DNA of 64,000 nucleotides from Platycnemis pennipes (Eukaryota; Arthropoda; Insecta; Odonata; Platycnemididae). Position 1 is the stretch's first letter, and every line of letters begins with the position of its first letter. Location: assembly GCA_933228895.1 (NCBI GenBank), contig OW121855.1, positions 72,440,698 through 72,504,697 on the forward strand. The letters run 5' to 3'. Both the position numbers and the translations under genes were made by a program. Shown here in pieces: positions 11,523-22,450 of the stretch. A model generated the notes under the pieces. It was not told where the DNA came from. It searched no databases and saw only the letters and a program-made list of their open reading frames with translations.

Positions 11523-12186
11523 TGAACATTTAGCAACTTACTCTCTCTCACTATGCTAGTCGTCAGTATATCGGCTTTTTGATGCTAAAGAAGCTTATTC
11601 TTCTTCCTTGCTCGCTGATTTCAATGTTTTAGTGGCATTGTAATTACGAAATCTAAGCAAGTTTTCTTTGAAATTTTTGTTAGGTTGGCTAGTGTTGTCA
11701 CAGAAAATAAATTCCCCAAATCATGACCACTTTTCCGTGAACCGTATTGCAGGTACCGCAAAACCCCTGAGTTCGTCTCTTTGCTATTTGATTCTGCAGG
11801 GCATTTTTCATATCATTCCCCAACTCTGTATTCACATCATTCAGTTTCCACATTAGGATTTCCAACGCAGCCTAACACTTCAAAAGATTTGCATGCCTTC
11901 GACAAAAACATCCCTCCACAGTTATTTCACTGGCTGAAGTGTTGCAGAAATAGAAGAAGTTCATATTCACACCCATTGAAAAATATTTCGGAATTAAGAT
12001 CAATTAGAGCCTTCATTAATGCAAGTTTTTAGCATTAGAAGACGTTCAATCATGTCAACTAAAGTGTTCGTCGAGTTTTTACTTCAATAACAAGAGCTTT
12101 TTCCTCACCAAATTTTCCTGTCTCATATTTTAGAAGGAATCAGTCATTTTTTGAGGGTGATTATATAAGTACAAGAATAGTTTTTC

Positions 12187-12684
12187 TTATTTTTTAATCA
12201 AAATGTTAATGTTTGGTTCTGATTGTTTACGGGTACCTCCGTCTTCAAATGGATCACCCCCATCTGTTTTATCACTCGACGGAAAGTCTACATCGCTGAA
12301 TTCACTTTCTTCAGATGCTACTTCCTCTTCTTCAAATTTTTTCTTTATTACACTTACTCTTCCCTAAGATTTGCACAAAATATTAATTATTGCAAGGTTG
12401 CTACCATGAGAAAAACAAAGTTGATGATTTGCAGGTATTAACCGACCAGCCTTTGTCATTACACTTGCACTGTTTTTGGTGATTGTGAAAATGTCTTTTT
12501 GTAAAGACATTTCATACTCACTTAATTTCTTTTTTATAAGTTCAATGCACATTTCTGCGGGCATATTTCCATTAATTCTCATAAGCCTTAAGTTTCAGAC
12601 CTTTGTTTCTCTTTCAGAGGAGGGAACGTTAATATTAATATATCTTCTGTTGCATGGCGAAGTCCATTCATCGAAAGTTAGTCA
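12187..12684 (-). pseudogene. hAT transposase, central catalytic-core remnant
   Basis: Read from 12684 downward in one frame, this segment gives the hAT block F-D-E-W-T-S with N-R-R-Y nearby, then L-R-L-M-R-I-N-G-N-M-P-A-E. Next come D-I-F-T-I-T-K-N-S-A-S-V-M (family: D.VA.T.DGASVM) and HQLCFSHGSNLAI (family: HQLCFAHG.QLA). An acidic linker rich in Glu and Ser follows, ending at a stop at 12187-12189. Three in-frame stops interrupt it: 12682-12684, 12595-12597 and 12364-12366. The catalytic Asp-Gly of the DGAS motif is changed to Asn-Ser. It is therefore a pseudogene. Confidence 0.85.
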
Positions 12685-13071
12685 AAATTTTCTGGAATAT
12701 AGTCCATCTTTTTCAATACTGGTATTCCTTTTGTCTTTAGCGCGAGCACTGTAAGATAATGCTAAGACTCATGCAGTATTAGGAGATTTGGGGATATCTA
12801 AAAAACACCGACATTTCACAGCATCACGTAAACTGGCAGACGTACAGGAAACTCTGGATGGTAAGGTATCAACAGTTATCATTCAATCCAGAACTGCACT
12901 AATGGAGTTGTCGGAATAGGTGGGAAAAATCTATCGTCATGTCTCGATTCCCGAGTGAGCCTTCGCTTTCTTTACTTCTGATTTTATTTGGAAGACATTC
13001 TTTAATTGTACTTAGACACTTACTAATCAACTATTTCTAGTCAACGTATTCCTTTCTGCTAATCTTCATGG

Positions 13072-13153
13072 GTGTTTTCAAGTCTGTTTCCGCACTAATA
13101 GGCGCTTCAGACCGGGAGGAGAGGTATAAGGATAGAAATGGAAAGGATTGGGT
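13072..13153 (-). repeat. SINE family-1 tail fragment nested in the hAT element
   Basis: CACTAATAGGCGCTTCAGAC and the following GGGAGGAGAGGTATAAGGAT match the tail end of the family-1 SINEs (compare 10255-10300 and 29800-29850). It lies inside the hAT boundaries, so it was inserted or captured there. Confidence 0.65.
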
Positions 13154-13971
13154 CGATCAAAGATCGGATCTCTGCTAATCGACAAATTTCTGATTACGAT
13201 TTTGTGCTCTCAATATATATTAGATCTAGTCTCTCAACTTCTTAGTAAAACAACTCAATTTTGATAAATAAAAAATAGTAAAAACTCATTTCCGTTTTTC
13301 TTATGTATTACAAATGATGAAAAATAACTCATTCCAATAAAATGTATTACTCAATGAACTCAGACGTCTAACATGTTGCATTTCATGTCCAAGAAAGCTT
13401 ACTTGCTAGAGCCACCTGTTAGTGAAAAAATGTACGTCAATCCAGGGATTCGTATAAACTAAATCCCGGGATTTCGGGATTGTTATTTCTTCCTGGATCC
13501 CGGTATTGCAGTCATTAGTATTAACCCCTTCTATTCGACTGCATACCATTACCCTGCTTTGCAGACCGGTGATAAAATATAAGCAAATTGAATAATAATA
13601 GTACCCACTGTTGCGTCGGATTATTTGATTGATTTAGCTGTCATCCATGTATAACTCTGTTTTTTAGTTTTTTGAATCCCTACCCAATAACTCCACGCAA
13701 CATTCCCTATGACCCCATAAAAATGCCATTGTTGCCAATTGGCACTTTCTCTTTTGTTAGCCATAAAATAGACGTACCTACTTTGTAAATACCTAAACTC
13801 AATAAACTAGCAACGTAACGGAAGACTGGATTCACCCCCTCACAGACGATATTGTATCGAATTACTTGCCCCCCCACCCTTCAAAGTTATATAATATATT
13901 GGCGACCCCTAAGGAAATGCCGCATTCCTTCACAGATAGCACACTGGGTTGTGAGTTCATCTTTACTGATC

Positions 13972-14276
13972 TTTGGTTTCGAAGTTTCTACCCGCACTGA
14001 TATGTGCGTCAGACTGGGAAGAAAGATAAAAGAATAGAAATGGAGAGGTGAGGAGAAAGGGCGGAGAGAAACCCGGTGTCTGCATTACCGTGCTTATAAC
14101 GAAAGGCGCCAAGGGGTTCACGGCTTATTGTCCATCTGACGGACGGACTCGAATCCTCTCCAAGAAGCAGTCAACTAGGGGTTTAATTCTGAAAAATATT
14201 TGCCAATGCCTGGATTTTAACTATAGGCCATGGGGCGAGAGTCCAGTGTGCTAACCGCTACACCAACCCAACCTCT
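13972..14276 (-). repeat. tRNA-derived SINE (family 1)
   Basis: Contains the tail (GAGAGAAACCCGGTGTCTGC), the GAAAGGCGCCAAGGGGTTCA block, CTGACGGACGGACTCGAAT and a degraded reverse tRNA head ending GCTACACCAACCCAACCTC. Confidence 0.8.
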
Positions 14277-14289
14277 CTGTTTATCAATA

Positions 14290-14825
14290 GCCGTATCCGA
14301 AAACCAAGTATGCTTTGGCAAAAGCATACTTGGTGATGACGTATTGATGACGTATGTACAATGAAGCATGCTTGGGAAAGAATACTTCATATTCGGACAG
14401 TCTACGGTAAGGAGCGACGTTAAGCAGTAGTGGCAACATAAAAAAACCACTAGGTATAGTGAAACACGATAGAGGGCAATATCTATCAAATGTTTAGATC
14501 GGAAGGAAAAGAGCGATTATATGCATATTAACCTTTTCATTGATATGCATATTAATAATTATGCAAATGTAGTATATGAAGTAAAAAAATAGATACTACA
14601 CATATTTATAAATAGCCAACGGCTCCGCCATCTTTTGTTATTCTCGTCAACAATGCTTCGAAGCCTGCATGGAAGCGTGCTTCTGTGTTTTGGCTTCGAA
14701 GCATGCTTCCCCCAGAGTTCTTCGCGTTCGGACATACTTCGGGTGTTTCCGACGGTACCCCCCTCCACTTGCAAGCAAGCATTGTAATATGCTTAGCGCT
14801 GGAAGCACACGTTTCGGACAGGGCT
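14290..14825. repeat. MITE-like inverted repeats with TCCGAA / AAGCATGCTT motifs
   Basis: The first unit (about 14290-14408) has ends that read GCCGTATCCGAAAACCAAGT on the left and, in reverse, CCGTAGACTGTCCGAATATG on the right. It contains the hairpin AAGTATGCTTT / AAAGCATACTT. A second set of the same motifs (GAAGCATGCTTC, GTTCGGACA, GTTTCGGACAGGGC) lies at 14650-14825. Boundaries and target duplication are unclear. Confidence 0.45.
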
Positions 14826-14829
14826 TTTA

Positions 14830-16460
14830 TTTTGTGGAAAATTGCATTTCTATTGGTTCCGTCAATTGCCTCACTCATTAAATTGCCGATACAATAATGA
14901 TTGAATTGATTAGAAATAGCTCTGTTGCATCTGATGTCTTGGTGGATCAATTGCTTGTCAATTCCATGCTTTGGATGCAGTCCATTCGGTCGTTTCTTTG
15001 CCTTTCGGTTCGCCACCGCAATCACGTTACATCCCGACGGCGCGAATCCGTTCCCTTCTCTCTGCTCATCCACGCTTGTCGTCGTCTTGCCTTTCCATCC
15101 CCGAGGGGCGACGGGGTGGGTGGATGGTGCGGGACCGCACCATTCCCTATGGGCAAGTCAGACGGCGCCGGCTTGGGACTGCTCCCAACAGATGTCATCC
15201 ATTCCGAGAGACAGTTCGTGGAAGGAGTGGGGAGTTGGTGGTGGGAGGGGGTTGTCGTGGAGAAGGATATTTGAGGGGAATACCCTTTGAGTGTTTTCCA
15301 CACAAGGGGATTTTGGGAGTGCCTGGGTTTCGGGAAAGGAAATAGTAATCCAGGAAAAAATGACGCGCTGGACTCTTCCCTCCCGCAGTTCTCTCTCACC
15401 CTCTCGAGGGATGCTTGGGTAATCCTATCTCATCCCCTTCTCGAAGAGACTCTCATGAGTAGGAAACTGGCCAAGGGAGACCCTGAGGCCACTCGAAAAG
15501 TAGAGAGGGTGAGAACCAACAGCTTTCATATACTTTCTCTTATTTTTCTTAAAAATAAAAGCGCGAAGCATTACGCTATTTCCGAATAGAAGAACAAGAT
15601 TCGAGAGATAAGACTGTCGTGCGGATAGATAGCAATGTCTTTCTTCCCACGAACAATGAGGGAATATAATAGGCAACATAGTCACTGTATAGTTAGGTAA
15701 AAAGTGGGGAGAGCAATGCATCTATATTTTGTTTTTGACCCTCCTAATGAACCCTTGCATGCCCTACGTGAATTATAAATTACATATGCCTCACCAGTCA
15801 ATAATTTACTTGATAGTATCGGCTGTCACTTGGTGGAAGGGATTCATTATCAAGTAACGTGCACATTATTTTTTCTTCAATATGTATTTTTCGTGCTTTG
15901 AAAACATGAATATATTAAATTTTGCAAAGTACTTAATTGAAAGTGGGCATTGTGGTAATTTAATTCCTAATAATCATTTATTCATAGAGGAAAGATAGCC
16001 ACCTAGATGGTCTTTGGCGGTTGAAGATTATCAAGAGTGTGATTTTAGGTAGTAATATTATAAATAACCATTCGTATGTTTCGTGATCACCACTCAACCA
16101 CCTTTCCCTATTCCAATCAACCCAATACTCAGAAAACTCCGTTTTCCCATATTATGTTTTAACAGAGGATCGTACATTTGTCGTCTTTCGTTTCACCTAT
16201 AGACGACCGAAGAAGTCGAACCCAGTAGTGAGAAATAAACGTAGCTTAAAAATCAAGTGTTCGTTCATTGACATTTTCAATTAATAGTTATTAATGTATT
16301 CCTATTTAATATATAATGCATTAATATACTATCTAATATATAACTATTATTATAACATTCCCACCCAGGTAGTAATCGTTTAGTGATACATGTATGGAGA
16401 ATACGTAGATGTGGCGACCAGAGGTGCCATCATTTTATGTTGTTGCCAAGGACGGAAAGA
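14830..16460. other. Intergenic DNA with a GC-richer patch
   Basis: About 14990-15290 is GC-rich with overlapping open frames of about 120 codons in several frames of both strands. That pattern reflects few stops rather than coding. The rest is AT-rich with nothing recognised. Confidence 0.4.
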
Positions 16461-16462
16461 CA

Positions 16463-17086
16463 AATAAGATGTTGATGTAACTAAGAAGGAGTAAAAAGAT
16501 CTCCACGTTTCTCAAATTACTTTATTACTGCCGTGATGCATTGCTCGTTACAATCCCCGTCCTCCTCCTTAGTTACATCAGCATCTTATTTACCTTTCCA
16601 TCAACAGGCAATTATTTATCTCACGTTCACTTGAGAGAAGATTGATCGACCTACACATCCGAAAAAGAATATTGTTTTCACTCGTTCATAAGTCTAAATC
16701 TTGGCCACAACGTAAAATGTCCACCATATCCGGTCAACAGATAAATAAGATGTTGATGTAGCTAAGAAGGAGAAGGGAGATTATAACTTGCACTGCATGA
16801 AGGAAGTAATAAATTAATGTGAGAAACGTGGAGATCTTTGTACTTAACCAACTACACATAGATAATTTCACTCCAATGAAGTACATTGTGCCGATCATTT
16901 ATTTGTATGTGCGTTGTGTATGTTTAGCGAATGTATATCCCCTTCCAGTCATCCTCGAGGTGGCTTTTACAGGATATTCTGTAGATTTAGATATATGAAC
17001 GAGTGAAAACAATATCCTTTTTCGGATGTGTAGGTCGATCAATCTTCTCACAAGTGAACGTGAGATAAATAATTGCCTCTTACGAG
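16463..17086. repeat. Mosaic fold-back (interleaved inverted repeats)
   Basis: Segment 16498-16600 is repeated in reverse at about 16740-16850. The adjoining segment 16608-16705 is repeated in reverse at about 16985-17085; those arms are nearly identical over roughly 95 bases, and both contain CACATCCGAAAAAG. A further short reverse piece, AAATAAGATGTTGATGTA, lies at 16462-16490. No transposon ends were identified. Confidence 0.8.
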
Positions 17087-17089
17087 TCG

Positions 17090-17780
17090 TCCTCATTTTT
17101 TTTATGAGTTGAGGGGTTTTACCGGTTGTCAGTGTGTTCATTAAGTTCGGAAGTGACTATGGGGAATGAGAGAGAAGCTAAGATTTGGTCTTCTGAGGTG
17201 AGGTGAGGTGGATTGGGTTCAGGTTGAAGGAAGTGAACCCTACCTCAAGGAAGAGGGGCGAAGAAGTGTTGAGCTTGGTTGGGGAGGAAAGGAATTCGAT
17301 GGGAGGATTCCGAGGAGCAGCGAGGTAGGGTGGATTAGGGAGGTAATAGGGAACTGGGGAGGAGGGGGGGGGGCAAACTAAAGGCCTTGATGGAAAGAAG
17401 AATGTTAGGATAAAGGAAAAGGCGAGGAGAAGAATTGGATTTTTTTAATGAAGGGAGTTGGTGAGTATATTGTGTGGTAGCTGTTACGGAAGGGGAAGCA
17501 ATGGATGGGAGAGGTCAGTTGTGCTATCAAGGCCTGGTTTCATATTGTCGTGTTAAATATTCCGCAGTTTGAAAACTATCATGATAGTAATCTCTTGATT
17601 TACGTGTTAACGCCGAAAATCCGTCTATTTTACGCACTTCTTATTGTAATAATGGCCCCAAAGAGCCTAAGTTAAGCTTCTTTTCTCACAACAGCGATTT
17701 GATCTTCAATGTCCCGTGATATGTTTTTTTTTCTTTTTGAAAATGATTCTGTCAATCCCTTTTCTTGCATGATTTGTTTT
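17090..17780. other. Purine-rich intergenic DNA
   Basis: From about 17180 to 17480 the plus strand is strongly G/A-rich (GAGGTGAGGTGAGGTGG, GGGGAGGAGGGGGG). No gene recognised. Confidence 0.5.
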
Positions 17781-17781
17781 C

Positions 17782-17827
17782 CACACACCCCGCGGTGGCT
17801 TGCAGGGTATCGTGTAGATGTAGATGT
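17782..17827 (-). repeat. Repeat family B, hairpin core
   Basis: Core of a dispersed family. Read in its standard orientation it is CATCTACA...TACCCTGCAAGCCACC, a short spacer, then GGTGTGTGG. The two halves form an imperfect hairpin. Confidence 0.75.
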
Positions 17828-18299
17828 TTTGCTTTTAGTATCTTTGGTGATCGCATCCATATTCTCCTCTCAATGGCCCGTGATCATCTCGTCATGTCAG
17901 ATTTTTAAAGGGATCCGGTACAATGATCGTATACCTAAGCGTAATAATTAAAAGGACTTTAATGGGAATCATTATCAGACTGACGGTTGAAATATTGGCA
18001 TAACCTTATAATTACATTTCTGGAAAATATTTTAACATTGGAAACATTTTGCGAAATTTCGATTTAATATGCTAGGTAGGATCTTGAATATAACATTAAA
18101 GAAATAGTTAGTGAAACTGCCGAATCGACAAACTTTAGACGCATAACTTTCTCCATAAATTAGGTATCTGGATAGTTGGTATATATATTCAGTATTATAT
18201 ACATAAGGTTATCAATAGGGAGCCTAAATAGTTCATGTCGGTATAAAGACTTAAGAGATAACCCAAGTATCAGCGCGTTTATGTACGCTTGCTCTACTC

Positions 18300-18440
18300 T
18301 TTACATATTTTTTAACTTGCTAATATTCAATTAAATATAAGTACTAATCCTCTTTAAGCACGATTGGTGTTACACGTTTGGTGGAGATTCACCCCCTGCC
18401 ACGCACCTTATGTGGGCTTTCAAGGTATCATGTAGATGCA
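18300..18440 (-). repeat. Repeat family B copy
   Basis: Core TTCACCCCCTGCCACGCACC...GTATCATGTAGATG (18388-18438), plus upstream arm sequence ATAAGTACTAATCCTCTTTA that it shares with the copy at 49.1 kb. Confidence 0.7.
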
Positions 18441-18444
18441 TCAC

Positions 18445-19795
18445 GCTACGAAGACCACTTTTCATCTATCATTTCTTTCTTATCGTCTTTTGGTCCCCTT
18501 CGTCAGGATGTAGCTTCGCTACAGTATCAATGTTCACTTCATGACCGACCGCTTCGAACACAGGAGCTCATTCAAGATCAAATATGCTCTCAGTATATTA
18601 AAAAATAATTTTCCGAGTGCGCCTGATTCACACGATTTTGTGTCAGCAGCCGCCTAGGTCCCCGACATGTTTTTCCGTGCTCCTTGGAATCGTTAAGCGA
18701 TCCTTCCTCCCGTGTTCTCCTGACATTGATACATTGTCTCTACTCTCCGATTCCTATCGCTCCATTTTCGCCGACGTTTCAGAACTCCAAGCCACTCGTA
18801 GTCACTGCCCTGACGTTTCATTCAAGAGACTTCCCAGAGGAACCACCGGACTAGGTGTACGTTTTTCATCTGCTCTTCTTCGATGATATACGATCCTCAA
18901 ACAATAAACTCGCTCTACGTCTCAGGCGAAGCCCGTGAGGCAGTGAGATTGGAATGAGGAAAAATGGAAAGAAACCCTGCCGTATTTGGATGAATGCAGT
19001 TATCCAATCCACCCTGAGGGTCGAGGGACGTGTTCTCTCTTGGCTTGAGGCCAGAATAGTGTGGGATTGATATGTGTTTTGGGAGATGTCATTTGAATGG
19101 AATGGGTGATTGTAAAAATTAAGTTTTTCAGATGCTCCGGCTTCATAAGGATTATTTCGCAACGTCAACTCTCCAGCCCCTCTCTTAAGATTTACAGTCG
19201 CCATTTAACGCCTTACACGCCTGGCAGGATATATTTGGAACGAAGATTAATCGCAAAAAAAAGCAAAGATTACAAGATTCTCGAGGAAAAAGGTGCAACT
19301 TAATATTGGAGTTGATGGGCACCGTATATATCAGGGAGAGCAGTTGATGTTAAGCCCGTTTGAAACGGTGCAATTTATTTGCCAATAAATGGGCTCATTA
19401 TTGCGACACAATACCGGGTAAAAAATTGGACAATATATTCGGACTGATAGAAACCAATATTGGGACCAATAGGGGTCAAAATAATGCTCATATTTCCCGC
19501 ATGAGCTTGCCACATCATATTGAAAAAGAAAATCGCGAGACTCTGATTTATTGAATACGAGATAGAAGGTGACAATAAAAGTATTATTTATTATTGGATT
19601 GGAAAAGCCTGTAAAAGAAATTCGAAGCTTAAGACTCCCTAGAAATTAATGCCATGAAGTGTAAATTGGATGGGTGGGTCCCTCTTTCGTCTCGAGCCCC
19701 CCCTGGCACTTAGACCTCTTTAGATCCATTTTGCCAACCCACATTTAACCTGCCCCCCTCTTGCGGACAGGGAGCAAGAACAACGTGGTAGAGGT
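18445..19795. other. Intergenic DNA, nothing recognised
   Basis: Short frames only (89 codons at 18617-18886 plus, 112 codons at 18866-19204 minus), without recognisable domains. A GCCCGTTTGAAACGG patch near 19350 faintly resembles a MITE end but has no partner. Confidence 0.35.
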
Positions 19796-19800
19796 ATGTA

Positions 19801-19871
19801 GGAGGGCCACCCATCCAACCTCCATCCCGGCCCAACGTTGCTTAACTTGCGCGATCTGACGGGAACCGGTG
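19801..19871 (-). pseudogene. Truncated 5S rRNA-like sequence
   Basis: Read on the minus strand, this 71-nt segment follows 5S rRNA from about its residue 28 onward: CACCGGTTCCCGTCAGATCG, then AAGTTAAGCAACGTTGGGCC, then GGATGGAGGTTGGATGGGTG. These correspond to the CACCGGTTCTCGTCCGATC, GTTAAGC(AACG) (box A) and GGATGGGTGACC parts of eukaryotic 5S. The first 27 nt are absent, replaced by a T-poor/A-rich flank on the minus strand, and there are several substitutions. It is either a retroposed 5S fragment or the head of a 5S-derived SINE; it is not a functional gene. Confidence 0.8.
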
Positions 19872-19879
19872 ATTTTTTT

Positions 19880-20985
19880 AATTTGTTTATTTTATAATTA
19901 ATGTCACAATATCAAAAGTTTTTTACACAACTTTCTGTAATATTTCTACTTATATGAAGTCATAAAAGTATATAAATAATTATAATAAATTTTTTCCTTA
20001 ATTAATGCTATGGTTTAAAATTTTAAAAATATATTTTACTTTGCAAATCAGTATATTTAAAAATTTGATTCAGCGTGGCTAGGCCATTGCCCAATTATGG
20101 CATGATACGTGTTGTTGTTTCGGTCACTAGGATACGACAAAGCTAATCTCTGATTAGAGATTGGCCAGAAGAGAATAGAACGCGTTCTAAAATCCAATAT
20201 TTGGTCAGAAATTGTTGATGAGGTTGCGGGATTGTGATTGGGCGGGAAAATTGTTATGTGTAAAACGGCATAAAATCTAATTTACAATGGATAGGCAATA
20301 AATTGGACTGAGGTAAACGGTCTTTAGATAGGCACTATGTTACGAAGGTGGACGTGCTGTTAGTTATTCTGGGGAGTCGGCATTTAGGATAGGTGGATAA
20401 TTGGGCAGGGGTAGGAATATTTCGGAGATGGAATGAGAGGAGAATAAAACGGACGATTGAAGGCCTTATTAATGGTCTAGGGTAACCCATTAGGGTAAAT
20501 TAACCATGCACAAATTGTACATTCTCCTGAAATAATCCTGATACACGCGTAGATAAAAAATAAGTAATTCTATATAAAACTGAATTACTAAACCATATTA
20601 CATAACAGTAATTAAATTAGCACCGATTTAATGTTGAGTTAAAAAATAATGTAATTAATCTTTGAATTATTTTGATTGACCCGGAGGATTTGATTTGAGA
20701 GGTCAGCGAATTCCAAAACATGGAAGCAGTAGTAAGGAAAGATTAGCGCAGGACCGTATTTACCATATGGCGTACCGGGTGGTCACCTGGGGCCTCTCGA
20801 AAGAAAAAATATAAATATATTTTAAGTAACCTGGCGCCTACTAGCAGAGTATTAATAGTGATAGATATTTGTACTCATTATATATTGTCTTAATATGCCA
20901 GGAGAAATCTATGTCAAACTGCCAGGTTGCAAGGCTATAACAATGGGGGCCTCAGAGGTCATAAATACGTCCATGGATTAGCGAT
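19880..20985. other. AT-rich intergenic DNA
   Basis: Nothing coding recognised. GGATAATTGGGCAGGG (near 20395) is shared with 4675-4690 and may be the outer end of a degraded family-1 SINE. Confidence 0.4.
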
Positions 20986-20987
20986 AG

Positions 20988-21445
20988 AGTTTGGAGTGTC
21001 TGCTGTAGCCTGGGGGGCTCTGTTTGAAACCGTCGGGATTATCTCTAATAGGTAACCAAGGAGTCACGTGGTATAAACACGAATGCTTCGCAAATTTGGT
21101 GTGTTAAAACCGCTGATTACAACCTCATTCTTTGTTTACACTTGTGTTATATCTTGACTGGGGTCTTTTTCGTTGGAATAGTTGAGAAAAAATCAAGTGA
21201 AAACAATTAATGATGTTTTTAAGAGCGATTGAGACACATTACATTTTGAAAACATTCGTGTTCGTATCACGTGACTCATTGGTTACCTATCAGAGATAAT
21301 CCCGACGATTTCAAACACAACCCCCCAGGGTCTTAGCGAATAGCGTCAAGGGTTCCACGGTTTAAAATCCCTTTGGACAGACGGATCGTTGAACTTGATG
21401 TTCCCTCCACACAGCGCTCAAGGACTCGGCACTAGAAGGGCAATT
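20988..21445 (-). repeat. SINE family 1, split by a MITE
   Basis: The right part (21330-21445) carries CTTAGCGAATAGCGTCAAGG, GACAGACGGATCGTTGAACT and CACACAGCGCTCAAG, which are family-1 blocks. The left flank of the MITE resembles the continuing tail. The element at 21009-21329 separates them. Confidence 0.6.
21009..21329. mobile_element. MITE with about 75-bp terminal inverted repeats
   Basis: The left arm begins CCTGGGGGGCTCTGTTTGAA (21009) and runs through GATTATCTCTAATAGGTAAC to about 21085. The right arm is its reverse complement with few differences, ending at 21329 (CCCCCCAGG). The AT-rich interior has no coding capacity. A half copy lies at 42876-42974. The target duplication is not certain. 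Confidence 0.75.
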
Positions 21446-21800
21446 GAAACGGCTAAACAGAAGTTTTATAGCAAGAGAGAAATAATATCGAGGGCCGGGA
21501 TGTAAAGAAAGATTAACGAGGAGTACGATAAGGAGCTTGGTTTTGTATGGATCTGAGACGATGACGATATAAGATTGGAGGATTTCGAAATATAAGTACG
21601 GAGGAGGACGAAGAAAGTGTAATGGTCGGAAAAGAGGACGATTGAAGAGGCGTTCAACGTGATTTGGGAGATTGTTAACAGATATTAAGAGGCAGAGTAG
21701 TTGGATGGAATATGTACATACTTTGGAGCAGTGGAATGCTAAAGATGGTTACCGAATGTAGAATCCTGGGTAAACGAGCACGAGAAAAAATGAGAAAAGA
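21440..21800 (+). pseudogene. Non-LTR retrotransposon RT C-terminal fragment
   Basis: Decayed reading frames on the plus strand give the hallmark Y-G-S-E-T-M-T-I (21546-21569; family YGSETWTI), followed by a stop at 21570-21572. Upstream is K-Q-K-F-Y-S-K-R. Downstream are D-I-K-R-Q-S-S-W-M and I-L-G-K-R-A-R, which match the region after the RT thumb in CR1/RTE-like LINEs (family ...IKRRQ..W.GHV..., G.R.RGR). Several frameshifts and stops make it non-functional. Confidence 0.75.
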
Positions 21801-21846
21801 TATTAAAACTTGAAATCGATAGATTCGGCTTTAACTTGGTGTAAAT

Positions 21847-22450
21847 TCATGCTAAATGAGAAGATGCAACCTATGTAAATTTTCACATACTTTACTTGCT
21901 GGTACAAAGCATTTCGACGCTATAGCGTCATTCTCAAGTAAAAAAAGGTTTTTGCAGGGCATTTGGATAGATGTACACTTGGGCTGAGGATGAAGGGAGA
22001 GGGCGGGGGTGGGAAGGGGGTTGGGGTGTGACTTTGTTGTTTGGGAATGGATTGCAGGGAAGGTCAACCGGCCGAGGGGGTTGGTAGGGGTCACTTTTCG
22101 GTGGGGGATAAATTGTGGATGGATAGTGCGGTGGTTAGGGGAGGTGAGTGCTTTTTTAAAAAAAACAATGTCCTTAAGTATCTGGCCCTTACTCAAATTC
22201 TTCTTAATCTCCAATTCTTCCAGCACGTCCATCTTCTTCTCTTCCTTGGAGTGGTGTAAAACGAGTTAGTGGCCCCTCCCCCCCCTACTATTGGCCTCGG
22301 CCGGTAATTTTATCATTAAAAAAATGATTAAATTAATGCCCTGCAAAAAACTTTTGTACTTGAGGATGTCGACTTGGCGTCGAAATTCGTTGTATGTACC
22401 AGCAAATAATGTCTGTGAAAATTTACATGGATTGCATCTTCTCATGCATT
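21847..22450 (-). mobile_element. Penelope-like element, truncated, with inverted arms
   Basis: The left arm (21847-21964) and right arm (22334-22450) are inverted copies of about 115 nt. On the minus strand the left arm gives CTTGAGAATGACGC and GCGTCGAAAT. The right arm on the plus strand gives CTTGAGGATG and GCGTCGAAAT. Both resemble the hammerhead core CTGANGA...GAAAC but with T for C at its start. The interior encodes, on the minus strand, the tail of the Penelope protein (next entry). No clear target duplication was found. Confidence 0.65.
22110..22265 (-). pseudogene. Penelope-like protein, C-terminal tail fragment
   Basis: The minus-strand frame reads V-L-H-H-S-K-E-E-K-K-M-D-V-L-E-E-L-E-I-K-K, then I-L-K-D-I-V-F-F. 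From memory of the family, a block L..LEE.EI.K...LND...F ends the GIY-YIG domain region in many arthropod Penelope-like proteins. After about 22110 the frame becomes Pro-rich and unrelated. The reverse transcriptase and endonuclease core are missing. Confidence 0.5.

Larger units (their letters stand above)
10576..13517 (-). mobile_element. hAT-superfamily DNA transposon, near full-length but decayed
   Basis: The ends are 18-bp imperfect inverted repeats (TAAGGAATGCAATCCCGG at 10576-10593; right end, read in reverse, TAATGACTGCAATACCGG). They are flanked by the 8-bp duplication GTCTTAAC / GTATTAAC (10568-10575 and 13518-13525, one mismatch), which is the hAT target-site length. Several subterminal copies of AATCCCGGGATT or similar lie near both ends. 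The minus strand holds recognisable hAT transposase segments with nonsense mutations and at least one frame change. A SINE fragment is nested at about 13.1 kb. Confidence 0.85.

Noticed and set aside
14606..15073. 155-codon minus-strand open frame
   Set aside because: Lies over the MITE-like motif cluster and a GC-rich patch; competing frames of similar length exist on the other strand.
17180..17480. Purine-rich tract as a functional triplex or regulatory element
   Set aside because: Composition alone gives no support for a function.
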